Below, piece after piece: positions 34,878 to 42,898 of a stretch of DNA of 64,000 bases. Every line of letters starts with the position of its first letter. Within the stretch, counting starts at the first letter, position 1. The notes beneath the pieces were generated by a model. It did not search any database. It had not been told where the DNA came from and saw only the letters and a program-made list of their open reading frames with translations. This DNA is from Halorubrum sp. F4 (GTDB taxonomy: Archaea > Halobacteriota > Halobacteria > Halobacteriales > Haloferacaceae). Position numbers and translations under genes: made by a program. The stretch is taken from assembly GCF_027257195.1 (NCBI RefSeq), contig NZ_JAPDFS010000002.1:150398-214397 (forward strand), written 5' to 3'.

Positions 34878-35759
34878 ATGATCGTACCCGGGTCGAGTTC
34901 GCAACTGCTCGCGGCCGCGCTCGCCGAGGGGACGGGCCGGCCGCTCGCGACCGCGACGTACGACCGCTTCCCGGACGGCGAGCGTCTCGCCGCAGTCCCG
35001 GACTTCGACGGCGGAGAGGCGATGGTGGTCGCGACGACCGACTCCGACGAGGCGTGGGTCGAACTGCTCCAGCTCCAGGACGCCGTCCGCGAGGCGGGCG
35101 CGGAGCGCGTGACGACCGTGATCCCGTACATGGGATACGCCAGACAGGACGAGTCGTTCCGCGACGGCCAGCCCGTCTCCGCGCGGGCGATGGCGCGAGC
35201 GGTCTCGACCGGCACCGACCGCGTCGTGCTCGTCAACCCCCACGAGCCGACCGTGGCCGACTTCTACGACGTGCCGGTCGAGACGGTCGACGCCGCGAGC
35301 GTCCTCGCGGACCCGCTCGGGGCCGAACTCACGGATCCGCTCTTTCTCGCGCCCGATGAGGGGGCGATCGGGATCGCCGAGACCGTCCGGGACGCGTACG
35401 GCCGCGGCGGAACGGACCACTTCGAGAAGCGCCGCGACCGAGAGACGGGCGAGATCGAGGTGTCTCCCTCGGACGCCTCCGTGGCCGGCCGTGAGGTGGT
35501 CGTCGTCGACGACATCGTCGCCACCGGGTCGACGATGAGCGAGTCGGTCGACGTGCTGGTCGAGCGCGGGGCGGAGCGCGTCGTCGCCGCCTGCGTCCAT
35601 CCCATGCTGGCCGAGAACGCGGTGACGAAGCTGCGGGCCGCGGGCGTCGACCGGATCGTCGGCACCGACACGGTAGAGCGCGGCTGTAGCGTCGTCAGCG
35701 TCGCCCCGGTCCTCGCGGAGACGCTCGTCGCCGACGCGGTCGCGGAGGAGAAGGGATAG
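34878..35759 (+). CDS. prs: Ribose-phosphate pyrophosphokinase
   Basis: 293 residues. It makes PRPP from ribose-5-phosphate and ATP. Landmarks are IPYMGYARQDESFRDGQPVS (ATP/flexible region), VLVNPHEPTVADFYDVPVE (PRPP-synthase signature variant with a conserved His) and the PRPP loop VVVVDDIVATGSTMSES. Length and motifs match the short archaeal type. ATG 34878 is about 26 nt downstream of a GGTTTACC box. The longer in-frame reading upstream crosses that promoter. Confidence 0.95.
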   Translation: MIVPGSSSQLLAAALAEGTGRPLATATYDRFPDGERLAAVPDFDGGEAMVVATTDSDEAWVELLQLQDAVREAGAERVTTVIPYMGYARQDESFRDGQPVSARAMARAVSTGTDRVVLVNPHEPTVADFYDVPVETVDAASVLADPLGAELTDPLFLAPDEGAIGIAETVRDAYGRGGTDHFEKRRDRETGEIEVSPSDASVAGREVVVVDDIVATGSTMSESVDVLVERGAERVVAACVHPMLAENAVTKLRAAGVDRIVGTDTVERGCSVVSVAPVLAETLVADAVAEEKG

Positions 35760-35839
35760 TAGCCGACGTATCAACGGATCCGAAAGATCGGGGGAGCCGA
35801 AGGGAGCAATCGAATGGGAATCCGCATTTATGCGGGGGA

Positions 35840-35850
35840 TGTTTTTATAC
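35840..35850 (+). promoter_or_regulatory. TATA box for the AbrB/PIN pair
   Basis: TGTTTTTATAC, with a T-run leading into TATAC, is centred about 26 nt before ATG 35872, indicating a leaderless mRNA for the antitoxin-like gene. Just upstream is a short inverted repeat GCATTTATGC (35824-35833), which could be an autorepression site; the regulatory role is inference. Confidence 0.5.
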
Positions 35851-35871
35851 ATACCCACCGTACGATGACGT

Positions 35872-36102
35872 ATGACGGAGACAGCGCTCGACGCTCGCGG
35901 TCGCCTCACGCTTCCGAAGGAGCTTCGAGAGCGATACGGCGACCGATACTACGTCGTCGAGGTCGGCGACGGGATCAAGCTGATCCCGGTCGCTGAGGAT
36001 CCTCTCGACGCGCTCCGGGACGAGTTCGTGGACGTCGAGAAGACGGCCGGCGAACTCCGGGCGGAGGCGCGTGATGCCGCGCTGGAGGAGGCGGGACGTT
36101 GA
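35872..36102 (+). CDS. AbrB/SpoVT-type antitoxin-like DNA-binding protein
   Basis: 76 residues. The swapped-hairpin AbrB domain is visible: LDARGRLTLPKELRERYGDR followed by YYVVEVGDGIKLIPV. The C-terminal helical part (EFVDVEKTAGELRAEARDAA) would wrap the toxin. The PIN-domain gene starts one base after this stop, the usual VapB-VapC arrangement. The antitoxin normally binds its own promoter with the toxin. Confidence 0.88.
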   Translation: MTETALDARGRLTLPKELRERYGDRYYVVEVGDGIKLIPVAEDPLDALRDEFVDVEKTAGELRAEARDAALEEAGR

Positions 36103-36477
36103 ATGTACGCGGAAACCGACTTCCTGCTCGCGCTCATCAAGGACGAAGACTGGCTCGGTGAGGCCGCCGAGGAGGTGTATCGTGAGAACCGGGACGATCT
36201 GTGGACGTCACAGTTCACCCTCATCGAGCTTCTCCTGGTTGGGTATCGCGAGAACCGAGATACGGAACGAGTCACCGCGAACGCCGCACAACTCGTCGAG
36301 GTTCGCGGCGACGTCGACACGGTCGTCGCGGCGGCCACGTACGTTGAAGACCACGGTTTCACTCCGTTCGATGCGCTCCACCTCGTCGAGTCGAACGGCG
36401 ACACGATCGTCTCCAGCGACGAGGCGTACGAGGGGTTCGCTCCGCGACTCGATTTGAAATCTGACGCCGGGGAGTGA
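36103..36477 (+). CDS. PIN-domain ribonuclease, VapC-like toxin
   Basis: 124 residues. The first PIN acidic residue is in MYAETDFLLALIKDEDW, further acids lie in FTLIELLLVGY (Glu) and HGFTPFDALHLVESNGDTIVSSD (two Asp), which complete the metal-dependent nuclease site. VapC toxins cleave tRNA or rRNA; the target here is unknown. It begins directly at the antitoxin stop. The gene is intact with no frameshift. Confidence 0.88.
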   Translation: MYAETDFLLALIKDEDWLGEAAEEVYRENRDDLWTSQFTLIELLLVGYRENRDTERVTANAAQLVEVRGDVDTVVAAATYVEDHGFTPFDALHLVESNGDTIVSSDEAYEGFAPRLDLKSDAGE

Positions 36478-36519
36478 GGCTCCGCAACCACTAAACGGCG
36501 CTCGTGCCTCCCTCCGGTA

Positions 36520-38028
36520 ATGGCCGACTGGACGGAGCGGTACCGCCCGAGCACGCTCTCGGAGGTCCGCGGCAACGACAAGGCCCGCGACGCGTTCGCG
36601 GACTGGGCGCGCTCGTGGGACGACCACCGCGAGGCCGTGATCCTCCACGGGAGCCCCGGCGTCGGGAAGACGAGCGCGGCACACGCGTTGGCGAGCGACA
36701 TGGGCTGGGAGACGGTCGAGCTGAACGCCTCGGACCAGCGGACCGCGGACGTGATAGAGCGGTTCGCCGGCCGTGCGGCGCGCAACGCCACCCTCGGCGG
36801 GAGCGCGGCCGGCGGCGGCGCGTCGGGAGGCGACACCGCCTCCAGACAGCTCGTGATCCTCGACGAGGCGGACAACATCCACGGGAACTACGACCGCGGC
36901 GGGGCCTCCGCGATCACGAAGCTGGTCAAGGAGTCGGGCCAGCCCATCGTGCTCATCGCCAACGAGTTCTACGACATCTCCCGCGGGCTCCGGAACGCGT
37001 GTCGGGACGTCGAGTTCCGCGACGTCTCCGCGCGCTCCATCGTCCCCGTCCTCCGTGATATCTGCCGCAAGGAGGGGATCGAGTTCGAGTCGGACGCGCT
37101 ACAGCGGATCGCCGAGCGCAACCGGGGCGACCTCCGCGGCGCGATAAACGACCTCCAGGCGGCCTGTGAGGGCCGATCGTCGATCGCGGTCGAGGACGTC
37201 GTCACCGCCGACCGCGACAAGGCGATGGGGATCTTCCCGTTCCTCGACGCGGTGCTCAAGGAGGAGTCCGCGGAGGAGTCGCTCCGGGCGGCGTACGCGG
37301 TCGACGAGACGCCCGACGACCTCACGAAGTGGATCGAGGACAACATGCTCTCCGTGTACGACCCGGCGGAGGCGACCCGCGCGTACGACTTCCTCGCGAA
37401 CGCCGACGTGTGGCTGGGTCGCGTGCGCGCCAGCCAGAACTACACCTACTGGCGGTACGCGACCGACAACGCCGCCGCCGGGGTCGCCGCCGCCCGCGAC
37501 GGGACCAAGGGCGGGTGGACCCGGTACGGCCGCCCGCAGTTCTGGCCCTCCTCCGATTCGACCGCGGACGAGGTGGTCGGGCGGGTCGCCGAGACGAGCG
37601 GCTGTAGCGTCGCGACCGCCCGCAGGGAGGTACTCCCGTTCCTCTCCGCGGTCACTCACCACTGTAAGCCCCGGGATCTCACCGTGGCGATGGCGGCCGC
37701 CTACGACCTCGACGAGGCCGGCGTGGCGTTCGTCACCGGCTCGGGGGAGTCGACGAACAAGGTCGAGTCGATCGTCGAGGACGCACGGGAGCGTCGCGAG
37801 GAACGCATGGCGGACAACGCCGACGGCGCGTTCGCCGGCGGAGCCGCACGCGGGAGCGCCTCCGCGGAGACGAGTGGCGGGGTGAGCGACGGTGCCGACC
37901 CCGGAGGGGACGGCGCCGGCTCCGACGGACTGACAAACGACGCGGGGCTGGGCAACTCGAGCCCGGCCGACGCCGAGGACGATGCCGAGGACGACGACGG
38001 CCAGTCGGGACTGAGCGACTTCGTCTAG
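36520..38028 (+). CDS. rfcL: Replication factor C large subunit
   Basis: 502 residues. The AAA+ clamp loader has WTERYRPSTLSEVRGND, Walker A HGSPGVGKTS (43-52), NASDQRT, Walker B VILDEADNIHG and the sensor region RNACRDVEFRDVSARSI. It loads the PCNA clamp with RfcS. The C-terminal 70 residues are a Ser/Gly/Asp-rich acidic region ending QSGLSDFV, which fits a degenerate PCNA-interacting box (Q-x-x-L-x-x-F-V) at the extreme C-terminus. It begins about 40 bp after the PIN gene but is probably transcribed separately. Confidence 0.95.
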   Translation: MADWTERYRPSTLSEVRGNDKARDAFADWARSWDDHREAVILHGSPGVGKTSAAHALASDMGWETVELNASDQRTADVIERFAGRAARNATLGGSAAGGGASGGDTASRQLVILDEADNIHGNYDRGGASAITKLVKESGQPIVLIANEFYDISRGLRNACRDVEFRDVSARSIVPVLRDICRKEGIEFESDALQRIAERNRGDLRGAINDLQAACEGRSSIAVEDVVTADRDKAMGIFPFLDAVLKEESAEESLRAAYAVDETPDDLTKWIEDNMLSVYDPAEATRAYDFLANADVWLGRVRASQNYTYWRYATDNAAAGVAAARDGTKGGWTRYGRPQFWPSSDSTADEVVGRVAETSGCSVATARREVLPFLSAVTHHCKPRDLTVAMAAAYDLDEAGVAFVTGSGESTNKVESIVEDARERREERMADNADGAFAGGAARGSASAETSGGVSDGADPGGDGAGSDGLTNDAGLGNSSPADAEDDAEDDDGQSGLSDFV

Positions 38029-38074
38029 CGGACCGTCGATCGGTCCGCGCTCCGACAGCCCGAAGACGAGGAGG

Positions 38075-39265
38075 TCACTCGGCGGACGGAGAGCCGAGCC
38101 CGCCGGCGGTCGTACCGTTCACCGCGTCGTCGTCCGCGTCCGCTCCCGAGTCTTCCCGTTGATTCACGTCGGAGAACTCGAAGCGAGCGCCGGCGGCGTT
38201 GCTTTCCGTCACGCCGACCGACCAGCCGTGGGCCTCGACGATCCGCTCGACGATGGCGAGCCCGAAGCCCGTTCCCTCCTCGGCGGTGGTGTGGCCGGGC
38301 TCGAAGATCTCCTCGCGGCGTTCCTCGGGGATCCCCGGTCCGTCGTCGGCGACGTAAAAGCCGTCGTCGGTTCGACCGACGAAGACGCGAACGCCGTCGG
38401 AATCGACCTGCCGGCGGATAGCGTCGTCGTCGACGGCTACTGCGTCCTCGCCGATCTCCTCGTCCGATCCGTGTTCGATCGCGTTCCGAAAGAGGTTCTC
38501 GAGGGCCTGTCGAAGCCGGTTTCGGTCACACTCGATCCGCGGGAGGGGCTCCTCGACGACCAGCTCGGCGTTCGCCGCCCGTCCGACCGTGGCCCACGCC
38601 CGGTCGACGACGACCTGGAGGTCGGTCTCGGCGGTCGCCTCGACCGAGCGGCCCTCACGGGCGAGAGAGAGGAGATCCGAGATGAGTTCGTCCATGCGGT
38701 CCAACGCGTCGTGGGCGCGGTCGATCCGTTCGACCGCGTCGTCGCCGTCGAACTCGCGAGCCAACTCGAGGTTGCCGACCGCGACCGAAAGCGGGTTTCG
38801 GAGGTCGTGGCTGACGACGCTCGCGAACTCCTCGAGCCGCTCGCGCTGTCGTTCGAGCCGCCGCTCGCGCTCGAACCGATCGTACGCGGGAAAGAGGTAG
38901 CCGACCGTGTCACCGTTCTCGTCGCGCCGTCCTCGTTCGTGGACCCACGTGACGGCGTCGTTGGCGGTGGAGTCGGCAGTGGAGTCGGCGGTAGCACGCC
39001 CGTCCGTGGCACCGTCATCCACGGCATCGCCGTGATACGCGCTCCAGTCACGGACGAGACGATACGCGAGATCGACCTCGTCCGTCGTGAGCTCCTCACA
39101 CAGCCGATCGCGATCCTCGGGATGAACGGAATCGAGCCACGTCTCCCCGGAGAGATCGCCGACCGAAAGCTCCGGCTCCGCGTCCGTCTCGAACACGACC
39201 CGCTCCGGATCCCCGTCCGGCCGCCGGTACGCGACGCCGGGTCGAGAGTCGGGGCGGGAGTCCAT
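38075..39265 (-). CDS. Sensor histidine kinase (PAS-like N-terminus, HisKA, HATPase)
   Basis: 396 residues. The N-terminal 130 residues resemble a truncated PAS domain (ETWLDSVHPEDRDRLCEELT) with a low-complexity Ala/Asp/Thr insertion. Then a coiled stretch leads to the H-box VVSHDLRNPLSVAVGNLELA, an N-box RQALENLFRNAIEHG, and G boxes VADDGPGIP and GTGFGLAIVERIVEAHGW. No membrane segment is visible, so it is probably cytoplasmic. No response regulator is adjacent, making it an orphan, common in haloarchaea. Leaderless promoter at about 39288-39300. Confidence 0.9.
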   Translation of the reverse strand: MDSRPDSRPGVAYRRPDGDPERVVFETDAEPELSVGDLSGETWLDSVHPEDRDRLCEELTTDEVDLAYRLVRDWSAYHGDAVDDGATDGRATADSTADSTANDAVTWVHERGRRDENGDTVGYLFPAYDRFERERRLERQRERLEEFASVVSHDLRNPLSVAVGNLELAREFDGDDAVERIDRAHDALDRMDELISDLLSLAREGRSVEATAETDLQVVVDRAWATVGRAANAELVVEEPLPRIECDRNRLRQALENLFRNAIEHGSDEEIGEDAVAVDDDAIRRQVDSDGVRVFVGRTDDGFYVADDGPGIPEERREEIFEPGHTTAEEGTGFGLAIVERIVEAHGWSVGVTESNAAGARFEFSDVNQREDSGADADDDAVNGTTAGGLGSPSAE

Positions 39266-39457
39266 ACCGTATCGTTCGTGTGTGATCCGATATAAGTATT
39301 ACCTGAATAACATTTGTCAGACGGTCGTATCAAGCAAGTAGAGTACCCGAATTAACGCGTTACAGACGTGGAATAAACGGCTATCGAGGTATCATAATAC
39401 GGATGATGAATCTGCCGACGGGACAACACGTATGGTGGCGGACGACCACCGACCACC
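39266..39457. promoter_or_regulatory. AT-rich divergent promoter region between the histidine kinase and the dehydrogenase
   Basis: On the minus strand AATACTTATATCG (39288-39300) is centred about 29 nt before the kinase ATG. On the plus strand ATCATAATACGG (about 39391-39402) lies about 60 nt before the dehydrogenase ATG 39458, implying a leader of about 35 nt. That leader ends in an inverted repeat, ATGGTGG (39432-39438) and CCACCAT (39453-39459), whose second arm covers the first two bases of the start codon; it could fold over the start codon. Confidence 0.5.
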
Positions 39458-40519
39458 ATGCGCGCGGCCGTCCTTCGTGAATACGGCGAGGAGTTGGCGA
39501 TCCGAGACGTCCCGGAGCCGGAGCCGGGACCGGACGATGCCGTCGTCCGCGTCGACGCCTGTGGCGTCTGTCGCAGCGACTGGCACGCCTGGAAGGGTCA
39601 CGGGGAGTGGGCCGACGACCGGGTTCCCCGCGGCCAGGTACTCGGGCACGAACCCGCGGGCGAGGTCGTCGCCGTCGGCGACGCGGTCGACCGGTTCTCT
39701 CCCGGCGACCGCGTCGTGGTCCCCTTCTCCTTGGGGGACGGAACGTGCCCGCACTGTCGGCGCGGCCACGGAAACGTCTGTGCGGACGGGAACGCCCTCG
39801 GATTCGAGCCCGACGCGCCCGGCGCGTTCGCCGAGCGGGTCGCCGTTCCCCGCGCCGACTACAACCTCGTCGAGCGGCCCCCGTGGCTGCCCGCCCGCGA
39901 CGCCGCGGCGCTCGGCTGCCGATACATGACCGCCTATCACGCGCTGGTCGAGCGGGCCGGCGTCGGCGGCGGCGACCGGGTTGCCGTCCACGGCTGCGGG
40001 GGCGTCGGGCTCTCGGCGGTCCAGATCGCGGCCGCCGTCGGCGCACGCGTGATCGCGGTCGACCTCGACGACGACGCGCTCTCGCGGGCCGTAGAACTCG
40101 GGGCAGCGGAGGCGGTGTTACCCGAGGAGTCCGATTCGGTTCCCGAACGCGTCCGATCGCTGACCGACGGCGGCGTCGACGTCTCCGTCGACGCGTTGGG
40201 GATCGCCGAGACGTGCCGCAACTCCGTCCGGTCGGTCCGCCCGCGCGGGACGCACGTCCAGGTCGGGCTGACCACGGAGGCCGAACGCGGCGAGGTGTCG
40301 CTACCGACCGACTGGATGACCCGCTGGGAGGTGTCGTTCCTCGGTGCCCGGGGCATGCCGCCGACGAACTACGAGGACCTCTTCGCGCTCGTGGAATCGA
40401 CGGGGATCGATCCCGGCGTGCTCGTGACGCGGGAGCTCGAACTCGACGAGGTCTCCGACCGGCTCGCTGCGATGGACGACTACGGCGTTCGCGGGGTCGA
40501 GGTCGTCACGGAGTTCTAG
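39458..40519 (+). CDS. Zinc-dependent alcohol dehydrogenase-like protein (MDR family)
   Basis: 353 residues. The catalytic Zn site is DACGVCRSDWHAWKGHGEW with GQVLGHEPAGEVVAVG; the NAD(P)-binding Rossmann motif is VHGCGGVGLSAVQIAAAVGA. The structural-zinc loop is CPHCRRGHGNVC, so of the usual four Cys one (third position) is Gly, and Zn binding there is uncertain. Other medium-chain dehydrogenases with this pattern oxidise alcohols or sugars; the substrate is unknown. Divergent from the histidine kinase. Confidence 0.88.
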   Translation: MRAAVLREYGEELAIRDVPEPEPGPDDAVVRVDACGVCRSDWHAWKGHGEWADDRVPRGQVLGHEPAGEVVAVGDAVDRFSPGDRVVVPFSLGDGTCPHCRRGHGNVCADGNALGFEPDAPGAFAERVAVPRADYNLVERPPWLPARDAAALGCRYMTAYHALVERAGVGGGDRVAVHGCGGVGLSAVQIAAAVGARVIAVDLDDDALSRAVELGAAEAVLPEESDSVPERVRSLTDGGVDVSVDALGIAETCRNSVRSVRPRGTHVQVGLTTEAERGEVSLPTDWMTRWEVSFLGARGMPPTNYEDLFALVESTGIDPGVLVTRELELDEVSDRLAAMDDYGVRGVEVVTEF

Positions 40520-40540
40520 GAACGGGTCGCCGCCGGCGTT

Positions 40541-41467
40541 CTAGTCGCCGCCGACCGGCGTCGACCGACCGGTCGCACCGTCGCCTCCCCGAAGCATCCA
40601 CGCCGCGCCCGCGGCGAGCGCGAACGCGAGGGCGAGCGCGACGAGGTTCACCCGCTGCCAGGTCGCGGTGTACAACACCAGGTCGCGCCCGAGAAGCAGG
40701 GTCACGACGAGCGCCGTCATCGACCCGGCCGCGAGCCGCCGGACCGTCCGCGCCGTCGAGGCGTCGATCCCGGAGATCTCGCCGTCGATCGCATCGGTCG
40801 CGACGACGAGCGTCGCGACGAGCCCGAGATGCGCGCCCAGCCCGGCGACGTAGAAGGCTCCCTGCGCGCCCGGCGAGTAGGTGAGAAGCGGGACCGCCCG
40901 GGAGAAGACGGCGCTTGCGAGGACCCCGAGGACCGCGACGCCGAGCGCCATCCGGAGGAGTCGGGGCGATCCGCCGCGGTCGACGCTCCCGTCGCCACGG
41001 TCGACGCCCGCACCGCCCCACATCGTCGTCAGCCCGAGCAGCGTGAAGATACCCAACGCGACGATCAGGTGGGCGGCGTGCGTCGACACGGTGTAGCCGC
41101 CGGGGACGAGCCCACCGATCGTGACCGTGATCGCGCCGACCGCGATCTGGACCGGGAGGATCGCGACCGCGAGCGTCGCCGCGATCCGGGTCCGTCGGTC
41201 GAGCGCTCCGACCCAGCTCCAGCCGGCCACGCCGAGTATCAGGAAGCCGGTCACCATGGCCCACACGCGGTGGAACCACTCGATGAAGTCGGGGTTGATC
41301 GTCATCGCGGGGATGAGCTGGTCCGAACAGAGCGGCCACTGGGCCTGACACGCCAGTCCGGAGCCCGTCGCCGCGGTGTAGACGCCGAGCGCGAACAGCG
41401 TCAGCGTCATCCCCGTCGTCGCCGCCGCGTACCGCCGGAACGTCAGCCACGCGGGCCGAAGACTCAT
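40541..41467 (-). CDS. ctaA: Heme A synthase (CtaA/COX15)
   Basis: 308 residues with eight hydrophobic helices. It oxidises the heme O methyl group to make heme A for cytochrome oxidase. Features are GSGLACQAQWPLCSD in the first outside loop (a Cys pair six residues apart, as in many CtaA), EWFHRVWAMVTGF with a conserved His, and STHAAHLIVALGIF with His in a later helix. The last helices are Ala/Leu-rich. Convergent with the dehydrogenase (21 bp gap). Confidence 0.92.
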   Translation of the reverse strand: MSLRPAWLTFRRYAAATTGMTLTLFALGVYTAATGSGLACQAQWPLCSDQLIPAMTINPDFIEWFHRVWAMVTGFLILGVAGWSWVGALDRRTRIAATLAVAILPVQIAVGAITVTIGGLVPGGYTVSTHAAHLIVALGIFTLLGLTTMWGGAGVDRGDGSVDRGGSPRLLRMALGVAVLGVLASAVFSRAVPLLTYSPGAQGAFYVAGLGAHLGLVATLVVATDAIDGEISGIDASTARTVRRLAAGSMTALVVTLLLGRDLVLYTATWQRVNLVALALAFALAAGAAWMLRGGDGATGRSTPVGGD

Positions 41468-41594
41468 TGTCCGGGATCGGGCTCGCGCGTACTTAGACCG
41501 TTCGACCGGTCCGACGGATCGGGAACGCCGACTCGCGCCCGCGAACGCCCGGAGTCACCCTGAGACGCCCGGAATCATCCGGAATCGTTCGGCG

Positions 41595-42050
41595 TCATCC
41601 GGAGAGCTGGTCGCGGGCGCGCCGCGCCTTCGCGGACATCTCCTCGTTGCCCTCGACGTCCGCGAGCGTCTCGACGGCCTCCAGCTTCCGGACGGCGTCG
41701 TCCAGGAACGACCGCACGTCGCCGGCGTACGCGTACACCATGTAGTCGTCGGTCATCACGTCGACGATCGCGCCGGGGCCGAGCCCCTGCGCGCGGAGCT
41801 CCAGGACGTATCGGATGAACTTCCGCTCGGGACAGCCGCAGTAGGGGTTCGACTGGCAGTCGCAATCGAGGAAGTCCTCGGCGAAATCGAGGATCCGGTC
41901 TCGGGTCGTCGAGTCCAGCTTCGAGAGCCCGTCGCCGGTGAAGAGCATGTCGAGCGTCGCGCCCGCGAACGCGCCCTTGGGGACGTTCGTCTCCAGCTGG
42001 GAGGCGAGCTGGCGGTGGTTCTTCACGTAGATCTTGTCGGTGAACGCCAC
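41595..42050 (-). CDS. Conserved haloarchaeal protein (DUF5814-like), Cys-rich
   Basis: 151 residues. A central Cys cluster DFLDCDCQSNPYCGCPERKF suggests a metal-binding site (C-x-C...C-x-C). The surroundings are helical (YVLELRAQGLGPGAIVDVMT and YMVYAYAGDVRSFLDDAVRK). I associate this with the haloarchaeal DUF5814 family, which in some proteins is the C-terminal domain of a helicase; the name is from memory. The function here is unknown. No adjacent helicase fragment is present, so it stands alone. Confidence 0.75.
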   Translation of the reverse strand: MAFTDKIYVKNHRQLASQLETNVPKGAFAGATLDMLFTGDGLSKLDSTTRDRILDFAEDFLDCDCQSNPYCGCPERKFIRYVLELRAQGLGPGAIVDVMTDDYMVYAYAGDVRSFLDDAVRKLEAVETLADVEGNEEMSAKARRARDQLSG

Positions 42051-42182
42051 GGCTTGCCGGCCGTAGGCCGTCCGGGCTCAAAAGGTGCGTGGTACCCGGA
42101 GAGGACAGCGTTCGTCCCCGTGGACGCCGCGTGTCCGCCCCGGCCGTGCGCTTAAGCGGCCGCGACGCCAACTCTCGGGCGA

Positions 42183-42848
42183 ATGGCCGAGCAGCCCTCC
42201 AGGGATGACCGGACGGTCGAGACGGCGGATCCCGGGGAACCCACCGACGACCACGCGGACCCCACTGGTGGCCACGATACCGCCGCCACCGACGCCACCG
42301 CTGTCGACACCACCGGCGACGCCACCGACGACCCCGTCGACGAGGAGCTCAAACGCCGGCTCCGGGAGGCGTACCTCAACGACGAGGAGGACGCGCTCGT
42401 CGTGACCGCGGTCCGGATGGAGGACGACGAGGTCGTCGTCGAGACCCGGCCGCCACACGGCGAGACGACGCACGTCGAGCGGTTCGACGCGCCGCGACAC
42501 GGGTCGCTCGAGGAGTGTACGGCGTTCCTCGCGTTCCTCGAGTCCGCGGGCGTCTCCCCGCTCGACCTCGACGAACTCGTGGGGACGCGCGTGCCCGCGA
42601 CGTTCGACCCTGAGACGGGGTGGCGGGTGGCGCGGGGGTCCGGCCGGAGCGGTGCGGACGATGCCGCCGGCAGTAACGTCGACGCCGCCGCGGATGCCGG
42701 CGGCGACCCGTCCGCTCGGCGATCCGTCGGATCGACCTGGACGGCGATCGTGGGGTGGTTCCGCGAGTACCGCGACTGGGTGATCGCAGTCCTGCTGGTC
42801 GGCGGGGAGCTGCTCTTCATCGCGCTGGTCGTCGTCCTGTTCGCGTGA
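42183..42848 (+). CDS. Hypothetical C-terminally membrane-anchored protein (221 aa)
   Basis: No named family recognised. An N-terminal 50-residue low-complexity Asp/Thr/Ala-rich region (tandem ATDATAVDTTGDATDD-like) is followed by a compact alpha/beta domain (LKRRLREAYLNDEEDALVVT, TFDPETGWRVARG). The last 25 residues (WVIAVLLVGGELLFIALVVV) form one membrane helix with a short Phe-Ala end, so the protein would be tail-anchored with the soluble part in the cytoplasm. A TATA-like CGCTTAAG lies about 29 nt upstream. The stop is about 50 bp from the convergent transporter gene. Confidence 0.75.
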   Translation: MAEQPSRDDRTVETADPGEPTDDHADPTGGHDTAATDATAVDTTGDATDDPVDEELKRRLREAYLNDEEDALVVTAVRMEDDEVVVETRPPHGETTHVERFDAPRHGSLEECTAFLAFLESAGVSPLDLDELVGTRVPATFDPETGWRVARGSGRSGADDAAGSNVDAAADAGGDPSARRSVGSTWTAIVGWFREYRDWVIAVLLVGGELLFIALVVVLFA

Positions 42849-42898
42849 GTCGGCGTTCGAACGAGCGCGACGACGTTGAACCTCCGAGGCGTCGCCGC

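Noticed and set aside
41520..41610. Recurring CCGGAATC/CGTCATCCGG words near the DUF5814 stop
   Set aside because: Copies are uneven and short; no consistent unit or structure.
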